The translations under genes and the position numbers were made by a program. A stretch of DNA of 47,764 nt from Planctomycetota bacterium (lineage in GTDB: Bacteria > Planctomycetota > Phycisphaerae > SM23-33): NCBI GenBank assembly GCA_024275995.1, contig JAJRYB010000088.1, forward strand, positions 1-47,764, written 5' to 3'. Shown here piece after piece: positions 41,016 through 47,764 of the stretch; positions within the stretch are counted from its first letter, which is position 1; each line of letters opens with the position of its first letter. The notes beneath the pieces are model-generated. The model saw nothing but the letters and a program-made list of their open reading frames with translations, was not told the origin of the DNA and did not search any database.

Positions 41016-41630
41016 TTACTTTTTCTTTTTCTGCTTCTTTGACTGGCCCTCGACGATCTCGTCCACGATACCGTACTCGCGGGCTTCCTCCGGCGAGAGA
41101 TAACGATCCCGCTCCGTCTCCTTTTCGATCTGCTCGACCGGACGGTTCGTGTGCTTTGCGAGCAACTCGTTGAGGAGACGCTTTGCCTTGAGAATTTCCT
41201 CGGCCTGGATCTTGATGTCCGACGCCTGACCCGTCACGCCGCCCCAGGGCTGGTGGATCATGATCTTACTGTGGGGAAGGGCGTATCGCTTCGAGGGCGT
41301 TCCCGCGGCCAGGATGATGGCTGCCCCGCTGGCAGCCTGCCCCACGCAGTAGGTCGCCACGTCGCAACTGAGGAACTGGATCGTGTCGTATATCGCCAGC
41401 GTGTCGTCCACCGATCCTCCGGGCGAGTTGATGTACAGGTTCACGTCGCGATCCGGCGACTTGGACTGCAATTCGAGCAGGCGCATGATCAGCTCGCCGC
41501 ACGAACCGGGGTTGATCTCGCCCCAGAGGAATACTATCCGCTCTTCCGCGAGGCGCTCCTCCAGCGTCATCTCGCGACGCTGGGCGTAATCTCGATAGGC
41601 CTCGATGTTCGGTACATGCGATAGGTTCAT
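41016..41630 (-). CDS. clpP: ATP-dependent Clp protease proteolytic subunit (second copy)
   Basis: The 204-residue ClpP homologue has an intact triad: S101 (CVGQAASGAAIIL), H126 (IMIHQPWGG) and D175 (ETERDRYLSPEEA). The segment after the catalytic Ser reads AASGAA rather than the usual AASMGA, so the oxyanion region differs slightly. YINSPGGSVDDTLAIYDT is normal. The C-terminal tail is strongly basic (SKKQKKKK), echoing the lysine-rich end of the upstream trigger factor. The gene lies 316 bases after tig, with a palindromic element between, and 59 bases before the first clpP gene. It may form a mixed ClpP1P2 barrel with that product. Confidence 0.94.
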   Translation of the reverse strand: MNLSHVPNIEAYRDYAQRREMTLEERLAEERIVFLWGEINPGSCGELIMRLLELQSKSPDRDVNLYINSPGGSVDDTLAIYDTIQFLSCDVATYCVGQAASGAAIILAAGTPSKRYALPHSKIMIHQPWGGVTGQASDIKIQAEEILKAKRLLNELLAKHTNRPVEQIEKETERDRYLSPEEAREYGIVDEIVEGQSKKQKKKK

Positions 41631-41712
41631 CAGTCACTCCAGATGTATTGATTCATACACGCGATACTACTTCATTGCGAAACTGCATCGCAGTTGTGTT
41701 TTTTCTCTTACT

Positions 41713-41873
41713 AAAATCCGAAGCACGAAATAAGAAACTCGAAACAATATCGAATGTTCAAAATCCTAATTTTAAACACACACCCGCCGACGCTTTGTCC
41801 ATCGTTTGTTCGATTTTTTGGAATTTGCTGATTGGTTTTTCATATTTGTTTCGAATTTCGATATTCGGATTTC
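41713..41873. repeat. Palindromic MITE-like element III
   Basis: The left end AAAATCCGAAGCACGAAA, running into CTCGAAACAA, is mirrored at the right by TTTGTTTCGAATTTCG and CGGATTTC (41866-41873), giving imperfect 30-bp inverted ends. The 161-bp AT-rich element contrasts with the GC-rich genes on either side. It splits tig from clpP. No transposase lies inside it. Confidence 0.7.
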
Positions 41874-41946
41874 ATGTCATCTACTATGACCACTCGTGTC
41901 GTCGCAGATTATGACTCTCGGTGGTTAGCGACTTCACGATGTCGTA

Positions 41947-43503
41947 CTACTTGTCCGAGTCTTTCTTTTCGACCTTTTTCGCTGCCTTCTTTGGGGCTTT
42001 CTTGGCAGCCTTCTTCTCAGTCTTCTTCTCGACCTTCTTCCCGGATTTCTTTTTGGTTTTCCCGTCCGGTTTTTTGACGGCCTTTTTGCTCTTGGACGCC
42101 TTTCCGGGCTTCGCCTGGTCAGGCTGGGCGGGTGAAACTTCCTTCACGTTCGCCTCGGCCATGAGCTTGTCCAACGCCTTCTGCTCCTTCAGCGATATGG
42201 ACACCTGCTCCAGCGAGCCGTCGGCTGCAAGCTCCTGGCGCAAACGGTCGGGACGGCGATTGTAGGCACTCGCCATCTCCGCGATCCGCGAGTTGATCTC
42301 CTCTTCGGAAACCTGGATGTCCTGCTCCTCGCAGATCTTGTCGAGAATGAACGACAGCTTCATTTCCTGGGTGGCCTGCTGGCCGGCGGCGGCCTGAAGC
42401 TCGGTAAGGTTCTCGTCGATCTTCTCCCGCGGAACGCCTCGCTGGAGCAGGTCCACGTATCGTCGGCGAAGAACGCCGGCTGTGTGCCGCGCGACGGCGC
42501 CTTCGGGAACGTCCAGCTTCGTACCGTCCAGCAGGTACTTGCACACCTGGTCGCGAAGAGCCTGCCGCTGTTCGTTCTCGATTCTCGCTTCCATGTTGTG
42601 CCGCATCTCCGCGCGGAACTTTTCCAGCGAATCGAACCCGTAGACGCTTGCGAATTGGTCGTTCAGCTCCGGAAGGACACGACGGTTAACCTGGCTGATA
42701 TGCACCGCGACGGTCAGCTCCTTGCCTCGCCAGGACTCGTTGGGGTGGGCTTCGGGAACCTTCACGGTCAGCGTGACGGTATCGCCGGCCTTCTTCCCGG
42801 TAAGCTCTTTCCCGAGGTCCACCAGCGGAAGCCCTTCGATCTGTCCAGGCGCCACGCGAAGAGTCAGCCCGGGACTCTTGAATTCCTCCAGCCCATCGCC
42901 GCTGATCGTGGCGTCGGCGGTAACGGTATCCGCCTCGGCGGCTGCGTCTTCGGTAGGCTCGTATTTCGCCTGCGCCTCTCGCCATTGCTGGAGCGCTTCG
43001 TCCACGCGCTCGTCGGTAATTTCGATGACGGGCCTGGCCAGTTCGATACCCTTGATCTCCGGCAGGTCAAACTGGGGCGCTATTTCCACTTCGAATGAAA
43101 ATTCCATATCGCCCGCGTCGGGCAGTTCGATCGCTTCGAGGTCCAGGTCAGGCTCGCCGAGCACTTTCAGTTCGGATTTCTCGATGGCGTCGCCGAGCGA
43201 CTCGCCGATAATTGCCCGCCGCACGTCCTGTCCGACCTCCCGGCCGAAGCGCTTCTCGATCAGCCTTCGCGGGGCTCGCCCGATGCGGAATCCCGGCACC
43301 TGCGCAGTGCTGCCCAACTCGCCGAACATTTCGTCCATCTTGGCGTCAATGCGCGCACGGGGAACGGTCACGGTGACTTTCTTCTTCAAGGTCCCGCAGT
43401 CTTCGACGCTTACGGCGTTTTCCGGAAGGTTGTCGCCTTCGGTGCTCTCCGGCGCGTCGATATCGCCTTTGGTGTCCTTGGTATCCTGGGTATCTTCGGG
43501 CAT
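41947..43503 (-). CDS. tig: Trigger factor with lysine-rich C-terminal tail
   Basis: This 518-residue ribosome-bound chaperone has the ribosome-docking signature VPGFRIGRAPRRLIEKRFG in the N-terminal domain. It also has a PPIase-type middle domain (APGQIEGLPLVDLGKELTGKKAGDTVTLTV) and the helical C-terminal arms (ALRDQVCKYLLDGTKLDVPEGAV, IRDKICEEQDI-type helix). I take the ATG at 43503 (AAGGGAAA upstream); a longer start would add arginine-rich residues. The normal protein would end near residue 465, but here about 50 further residues are nearly all Lys, Ala, Pro and Glu (KKSGKKVEKKTEKKAAKKAP), like histone H1 tails. It leads the tig-clpP-clpP cluster. Confidence 0.93.
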   Translation of the reverse strand: MPEDTQDTKDTKGDIDAPESTEGDNLPENAVSVEDCGTLKKKVTVTVPRARIDAKMDEMFGELGSTAQVPGFRIGRAPRRLIEKRFGREVGQDVRRAIIGESLGDAIEKSELKVLGEPDLDLEAIELPDAGDMEFSFEVEIAPQFDLPEIKGIELARPVIEITDERVDEALQQWREAQAKYEPTEDAAAEADTVTADATISGDGLEEFKSPGLTLRVAPGQIEGLPLVDLGKELTGKKAGDTVTLTVKVPEAHPNESWRGKELTVAVHISQVNRRVLPELNDQFASVYGFDSLEKFRAEMRHNMEARIENEQRQALRDQVCKYLLDGTKLDVPEGAVARHTAGVLRRRYVDLLQRGVPREKIDENLTELQAAAGQQATQEMKLSFILDKICEEQDIQVSEEEINSRIAEMASAYNRRPDRLRQELAADGSLEQVSISLKEQKALDKLMAEANVKEVSPAQPDQAKPGKASKSKKAVKKPDGKTKKKSGKKVEKKTEKKAAKKAPKKAAKKVEKKDSDK

Positions 43504-43768
43504 GGGTTTCCCTTGCAGTTCGATCCGTCGCGACCAGCTGCGCACACACGCGCAGCCCCGGCGACGCGAAATCAAGATCCCGCCCTTTCGGCGTGGCATG
43601 TCGCCTCCGATCGGACGGAGCACAGACTTTATTCCAAGTCCGCCCGGTAGTCAACGGTGAAAAAAGGACCAATCGGCGGTGGGCTTTTGGTGCTTGGAAA
43701 AACAGTCCGGGTCTGTTTCATTGGTATTCGTTGGGGGTCCTTGTCGCCTTTGTGGAAAGGAGTTTGCA

Positions 43769-43972
43769 GTGAAGGAGACAATGGACCACAAGGAAGGCCG
43801 GACGTACGGGGCCTGCGGGGCCGTCATTCTGCCGGACGAGGCGGCATGGCGGTTGCGCTCGGCCTTTGAGCAGATGGATCTGCTCCTGGAAACCCAGCAG
43901 GTGGACGTTGGTTTGGATCATCTCCTCGAACTGCTGCGAAGTTTGCAGGCGGTCCGGAGGCTGGTGACCTGA
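43769..43972 (+). CDS. Small hypothetical protein (67 aa)
   Basis: I do not recognise this protein. The GTG at 43769 has a strong AAAGGAG site 6 bases upstream; a nearby ATG at 43781 is closer to another AAGGAG and is less well spaced. The product, about 67 residues, runs HKEGRTYGACGAVILPDEAAWRL and then two amphipathic helices (AFEQMDLLLETQQVDVGLDHLLELLRSLQAVRRL). It looks cytoplasmic and helical, perhaps a small dimer. It is alone between the divergent tig gene and the methyltransferase gene. The ribosome binding site and regular helices favour a true gene. Confidence 0.6.
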   Translation: MKETMDHKEGRTYGACGAVILPDEAAWRLRSAFEQMDLLLETQQVDVGLDHLLELLRSLQAVRRLVT

Positions 43973-44156
43973 CACGTCCCGGCACCGGTCGGTGTATAAC
44001 GCCGGCCGGTTGCTACGCGCCGAGGAACATCGAGGCACGCGGGGTTGTCCGGGCAGGCACTGAGAGTTACTGATGGTAACTTTCGCATTCGACGATATTA
44101 TCTGGATAGGTTCTTGGAACTTTGGCGGGGTGGACCCTTAAAGAATATAGCTGTCG

Positions 44157-44810
44157 ATGAAAGCGACGCGAGAGATCAGCCGTTTCGCATGGCGGTGTTA
44201 TCGTAACGAATCGATGGCGGTTCGTTGGCTTATGAGGTTGCGTCCACGCATCTGTCCGCTGGAGATTGTAGCCTCGGCGGTTCCCGAAGGGGCGAGGGTG
44301 CTCGACGTGGGCTGCGGAGGAGGATTATTGCTGGCCTGGCTGTCCAGTAAGCACATTCTTGGTGAAGGTCTCGGCGTAGATTCCTCCGCGCGGGCGATCG
44401 CAATCGCGCGCAATTGTTTGTCGGACAAATCATTGAGTTTCGAGGTTCTTGCCCCATCCGATCCCTGGCCAATCGGTCCGTTTGACGTGGTAACGCTTGT
44501 TGACGTGCTTCATCACGTTCCTCGCGGGCAGCAACGCGCGTTTATCTCCCGTATTTCAGGGACCGCGGCGCAAAAAGTAATATTGAAGGATCTCGATCCG
44601 TTACCACGATGGAAGAGATGGATGAATGCTCTCCATGATTTCATTATGACCCGACGGCGCGTGTATCCGCGCAGGATGGTTGAACTCGTCGCGTGGTTCG
44701 AGGAAGACGGCTTCCGCGTAACAAGGTGCGAACGGGTGGATCGTCTCTGGTACAACCATTATGTGATCGAAGCCCAACGGGACTGCGCCGGTGACGGGGG
44801 GGCGTCATGA
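44157..44810 (+). CDS. Class I SAM-dependent methyltransferase
   Basis: The 217-residue protein has the Rossmann-like methyltransferase core. Motif I is VLDVGCGGGLLLAWL, followed by the acidic end of strand 2 (GLGVDSSARAI) and motif II-like PFDVVTLVDVLHHVP. A short N-terminal helix (ATREISRFAWRCYRN) precedes it. A later segment (RRRVYPRRMVELVAWFEEDGF) is typical of small-molecule or lipid methyltransferases. The substrate is unknown. The ribosome binding site before the ATG is weak, and an internal Met near residue 20 is an alternative. The stop overlaps the next start by 4 bases, coupling it to a membrane glycosyltransferase-like gene. Confidence 0.85.
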   Translation: MKATREISRFAWRCYRNESMAVRWLMRLRPRICPLEIVASAVPEGARVLDVGCGGGLLLAWLSSKHILGEGLGVDSSARAIAIARNCLSDKSLSFEVLAPSDPWPIGPFDVVTLVDVLHHVPRGQQRAFISRISGTAAQKVILKDLDPLPRWKRWMNALHDFIMTRRRVYPRRMVELVAWFEEDGFRVTRCERVDRLWYNHYVIEAQRDCAGDGGAS

Positions 44811-46366
44811 ACCGATCGATCTTCGCCGATGATTGCGTATCGGGATGTGCCGAACCCTCATCGCGACGGAAACTGCTGGCGGGATGGTTTGTCGCACTTG
44901 GCGTCGCCGGAGTTTTGTACGCCTTTACAATGGCGCCGGACCTGGTCTGGCAGGACGCGGGAGACTATCAATGGCAAGCGGCGAAGCTGAATCTTGTCCG
45001 CCCCGGCGATACTATTCGCGTACATCCGTTTTTCCTCGTTCTGGCCCATGGTCTGGGACGGCTGGGCGTCTGGAACTACGCCAAAGCCGCCAGCGTCGCC
45101 AGTATCGCCGGCACCGCGATCCTCGCCGCAAACATCTGGCTGCTATCGTTTCTTCTGACCAGACGCCTCGTACCGTCGATAATCGCCTTCCTGGCGTGTT
45201 TGCTGGCACACACGATCTGGCAGCAGGGAGTACAGCCACAGACCTATGGCTGGTCCAACGCCTTCTCAATCGCGGTGCTGATTGCTGCCGTCGGGTACAT
45301 TCGCACGGGGCGACTGCGCTGGCTGATGCTGATGTTCTTTCTCGGCGGGATGGGCCTGAGCGTCCACATGATGTCGCAACTGGCGCTGGGGGTGCTGGGC
45401 GTTTGGGTATTGCTGAGAGTGATCAGAAGGCGGACACCGGCCTGGACACTGGCGGCAGGAGCGGCGTTGTGGATTATCGGGGGATTATTGTTCTGGTACG
45501 TGGTGTTCCTGGAATATCAACGAACCGGAAACGCCGGCGCAACGCTGGTATCGGCATTCGTGGGCAAGTGGGGAAGCGCCGTATTCAACATCAGCGGCCT
45601 GCCGGGGATGTTTGTCCGAAGCATGGCGATGTTCGTCTTGAACTTCCCAACACCAATTGCCTTATTTGGCGTTTATGGTATTTATCGCGGTATTCGTGGC
45701 CGCCAACTTTCATGCGGATCGCCCATTTCCGGCTTACTCGGCGCCATTCTGGGTATTTATGTGCTTTTCGCGATGCGATATCGAGTGCCGAATCAAAACT
45801 TCTTTTTCACGCCGGCGTATGCGTTTTTTTCCGTCTACATAGCCTTGGGAATTAGTGCGGCCAGATGGACACGACGGACGTGGGCGCGGATAACCATAAT
45901 CATCCTGGCCGTTGCCGTTGTGCCTGGTTACTGGGCAATCTGCCGGCTCGTCCAGACGTGGAAGATCGACCTGCGGGGTGATGGAAAAACCCGCTCGGTT
46001 CCATACAGGGATTTTAACTCTTATTACCTGCTGCCGTGGCAGTGCGGGCAAACCGGTCCGCGACGATTCGCGGAGGAAACGCTGGATTCACTTCCGCTAC
46101 GAGCCGTCCTGATAGCCGATTCGACGACACTGCCTCCGTTGAGATACGTGCGGTATTTCGAGGGGAGGCGGCCGGACGTGCTGCTGGTCGTTCCGGAGGA
46201 GCACCGGGAATACTGGACCGCTCGGCAGGACCTGCTCGGTAAATTGCAGGAGGAAGGGCGTCGGGTTTTTGTCGTTTCCGATCACCCCGCATACATTCCG
46301 CGGTGGGTCCGCCTGTACGGGCGCCTGGAACGGTTTGGCCTCGTCTACGAAGTTGTTGAACATTGA
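44807..46366 (+). CDS. DUF2723-like polytopic membrane protein (GT-C type glycosyltransferase)
   Basis: The 519-residue protein opens with a cytoplasmic tail and then many hydrophobic segments. The first outer loop (FTMAPDLVWQDAGDYQWQAAKLNLVRPGD, then HPFFLVLAHGLGRL) matches the acidic-loop region that DUF2723 proteins share with GT-C glycosyltransferases, with D-A-G-D as possible catalytic acids. About ten membrane helices extend to about residue 370. The last 130 residues are a soluble outer domain (YYLLPWQCGQTGPRRFAEETL to HPAYIPRWVRLYG). GT-C enzymes use lipid-linked sugars. It overlaps the methyltransferase gene by 4 bases and precedes a polyprenyl-phosphate-linked sugar enzyme, which supports a lipid-linked glycan pathway. 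Confidence 0.8.
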   Translation: MNRSIFADDCVSGCAEPSSRRKLLAGWFVALGVAGVLYAFTMAPDLVWQDAGDYQWQAAKLNLVRPGDTIRVHPFFLVLAHGLGRLGVWNYAKAASVASIAGTAILAANIWLLSFLLTRRLVPSIIAFLACLLAHTIWQQGVQPQTYGWSNAFSIAVLIAAVGYIRTGRLRWLMLMFFLGGMGLSVHMMSQLALGVLGVWVLLRVIRRRTPAWTLAAGAALWIIGGLLFWYVVFLEYQRTGNAGATLVSAFVGKWGSAVFNISGLPGMFVRSMAMFVLNFPTPIALFGVYGIYRGIRGRQLSCGSPISGLLGAILGIYVLFAMRYRVPNQNFFFTPAYAFFSVYIALGISAARWTRRTWARITIIILAVAVVPGYWAICRLVQTWKIDLRGDGKTRSVPYRDFNSYYLLPWQCGQTGPRRFAEETLDSLPLRAVLIADSTTLPPLRYVRYFEGRRPDVLLVVPEEHREYWTARQDLLGKLQEEGRRVFVVSDHPAYIPRWVRLYGRLERFGLVYEVVEH

Positions 46367-46453
46367 ATGGTGAATGTAACAGGCAGCGACGCCACGTGGC
46401 GATTGCGATACTGGATCGGCGTTTTATGAAGCCCCGGATACCGTTCGGTCGAT

Positions 46454-47449
46454 ATGACATCCATGGCCTGTAACGCGAAACAATCCGCCGGCGAATCTGC
46501 CCGGAGGCGCACGGGACTCGGCGCAGTTGTCGAAGCCATGCGCATGCCGCACTGGATCAAGAACGTATTCGTCGTCGTACCGATCCTGTTCTCCCAGCGT
46601 TACGGACAGGGTGACGCCTGGGCGCCGTGCATACTGGCGGTCGGAGTCTTCTGCCTGCTCTCCAGCAGCATCTACATTATCAACGACATCTTCGATTATG
46701 CGCGCGATCGGGCGCATCCTCTCAAACGCAATCGTCCCGTAGCCTCCGGCAGGCTCTCGAAGACCCGCGCGATCATCGCGGCGGTCGTTCTCCTGGTAGC
46801 AGGAGCTGCGCTGGCGGGATACCTGTCCGTGTCGATGTCAAACGCACTGCTGCCGATGTACGGAATGGGCGTGGCGATCTGGGCGGGGAGCTACTTCCTG
46901 CTGAACCTGCTCTATTCGCTCTGGCTGAAAAACAAGGTCATCGTGGACGTGCTTGTCGTTGCGATGGGTTTCGTCCTGCGGGCAATGGCGGGAGCTGCCG
47001 CCATCGCCGTTGCGGTAAGCCCCTGGCTGGTCATATGCACGTTCACGCTCTGCCTGTTCATCGCACTGGCGAAACGCCGCAGCGAGGTGACGGACCTCTC
47101 TGACGAGCAGGTAGCGAAAGTCCGCAAAACGGCCAGGCAGTATGGCCCTGAAACCGTCGAACACATGCTCACCGTATCGGCGGCGATGGCGATTCTGACC
47201 TACAGCCTCTACTGCCTGGCGCCGGGAACCGTCAGGCGGTTCGGATCGGCACATATGATCTGGACCGTGCCGCTGTTCGTCTACGGGATGTTCCGATACT
47301 ATGTCCTGACGCGCGGCGGCGGGCGGGGCGACCCGGTAAACGTCGTGCTGCGCGATAAGGTAATGTGGCTGGTCGTGCTGGTCTACATCGGACTTACCCT
47401 GATCATCGTGAAGTTCGGCCCGGATCACGCGGATATGTTCCTGAAATAA
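46454..47449 (+). CDS. UbiA-family prenyltransferase (decaprenyl-phosphate phosphoribosyltransferase-like)
   Basis: The 331-residue polytopic enzyme has the UbiA aspartate motif, NDIFDYARDR (N77, D78, D81, D85), with HPLKRNRPVASG directly after, and eight or nine membrane helices. The second aspartate-region equivalent follows KNKVIVDVLVVAMGFVLRAMAGA. The NDxxDxxxD plus KRNRPVASG combination is that of enzymes that transfer phosphoribose to polyprenyl phosphate. This is the first step to decaprenylphosphoryl arabinose or ribose, rather than quinone synthesis. The start at 46454 has no strong ribosome binding site. It precedes a family 2 glycosyltransferase by 5 bases, indicating one operon. 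Confidence 0.88.
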   Translation: MTSMACNAKQSAGESARRRTGLGAVVEAMRMPHWIKNVFVVVPILFSQRYGQGDAWAPCILAVGVFCLLSSSIYIINDIFDYARDRAHPLKRNRPVASGRLSKTRAIIAAVVLLVAGAALAGYLSVSMSNALLPMYGMGVAIWAGSYFLLNLLYSLWLKNKVIVDVLVVAMGFVLRAMAGAAAIAVAVSPWLVICTFTLCLFIALAKRRSEVTDLSDEQVAKVRKTARQYGPETVEHMLTVSAAMAILTYSLYCLAPGTVRRFGSAHMIWTVPLFVYGMFRYYVLTRGGGRGDPVNVVLRDKVMWLVVLVYIGLTLIIVKFGPDHADMFLK

Positions 47450-47454
47450 CTTTC

Positions 47455-47764
47455 ATGACACGCGAAGATACTTCCACCAGCCCGACGCTTTCGATTGTGA
47501 TTCCCGTCTACAATGAGCTGGACACGTGGCGAGAGCTTCTGGACCGTGTCACGCGGGTCGAGCTTCCCGGCTGGCGACGCCAGATTGTGCTCGTTGACGA
47601 CGGTTCGAACGACGGGACGCGCGAGCAGTTGCGGCAGTTCGCCGACCGGTGCCGGGGTCTCTCCGGGGGCGAGATCGACTATTGCGTTCTCTTTCACGAG
47701 CGCAACCGGGGAAAGGGCGCCGCGCTGCGGACCGGTTTCGCAGCCGCCTGCGGCGAGGTCGTTA
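47455..47764 (+). CDS. Glycosyltransferase family 2, N-terminal part (runs off the window)
   Basis: The 103 codons visible encode the nucleotide-sugar-binding start of a GT-A glycosyltransferase. They include LSIVIPVYNELDTWRELL, the acidic motif VLVDDGSNDGTREQL and ERNRGKGAALRTGFAAACGE. These last two blocks are typical of polyprenyl-phosphate sugar transferases such as dolichol-phosphate mannose synthase. The ATG at 47455 begins 5 bases after the prenyltransferase stop. The C-terminal half, including any membrane helices, lies beyond the window, so the subfamily is not settled. Confidence 0.88.
   Translation, partial: MTREDTSTSPTLSIVIPVYNELDTWRELLDRVTRVELPGWRRQIVLVDDGSNDGTREQLRQFADRCRGLSGGEIDYCVLFHERNRGKGAALRTGFAAACGEVV

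Overview
The window most likely comes from a planctomycete (Planctomycetota, perhaps Phycisphaerae) assembled from a genome or metagenome. The basis is indirect: moderately high GC, a prepilin-type protein with the H-X9-DG ending common in planctomycetes, a fused SecDF carrying EF-hands, an exosortase-type exopolysaccharide locus, and many short palindromic repeats between genes. The phylum is an inference from gene content; no rRNA gene is present.

Layout, left to right. 1-274: gene-free DNA with a palindromic element and an 82-bp decamer-repeat element. 275-4203 (minus strand): an unrecognised protein, an MscS-type channel, a D-lyxose isomerase-like protein and a Gfo/Idh/MocA oxidoreductase. 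The last two look like a small sugar operon, read divergently from an aldo/keto-reductase-like gene (4365-5171). 5212-10213 (minus): prepilin-like protein, tRNA-His, a small membrane protein, a degenerate receiver protein, nadA and murJ. 10315-12182: a family 4 glycosyltransferase whose last codons lie inside a REP-like hairpin, then a REP-associated (HUH) transposase bounded by matching hairpins. 12191-17917: a HAD phosphatase and a PAS histidine kinase diverging from a LuxR-type response regulator, then a membrane GGDEF/HD-GYP protein split by one in-frame TAA, and a small unknown gene. 18102-26659: a PQQ-propeller lipoprotein, purH, a 1238-residue SecDF and an unknown lipoprotein.

27167-37559 is the most coherent block: an outer-membrane-type polysaccharide export lipoprotein, an exosortase, an exosortase-associated EpsI-like protein, a 1513-residue TPR protein and a Wzz/BY-kinase-like protein with eroded nucleotide-binding motifs, all on the plus strand with short gaps or overlaps. 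It resembles exosortase-linked exopolysaccharide systems, in which exported proteins are sorted by a C-terminal tag while a polysaccharide is secreted. No tagged substrate is seen in the window.

37680-38831 holds tRNA-Thr followed directly by six tandem ~46-bp units that repeat the tRNA 3' end, an inverted second copy of the decamer element, and a second palindromic element. 38832-43503 (minus) carries cysH, a coiled-coil lipoprotein, two clpP genes and tig with a histone-H1-like lysine-rich tail. This is a protein quality-control cluster interrupted by a third palindromic element. 43769-47764 (plus) holds a small unknown gene, a methyltransferase, a DUF2723-like membrane protein, a UbiA-type prenyltransferase and the start of a family 2 glycosyltransferase, probably a cell-envelope glycan or lipid-linked sugar locus.

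The observations most worth following up are the calcium-binding-type EF-hand pair inside SecDF, the REP/transposase unit with covarying hairpins that supplies a glycosyltransferase stop codon, the tRNA-derived tandem array, the decamer element that differs by exactly one 10-bp unit between its copies, and the apparently inactive BY-kinase in the exosortase locus.
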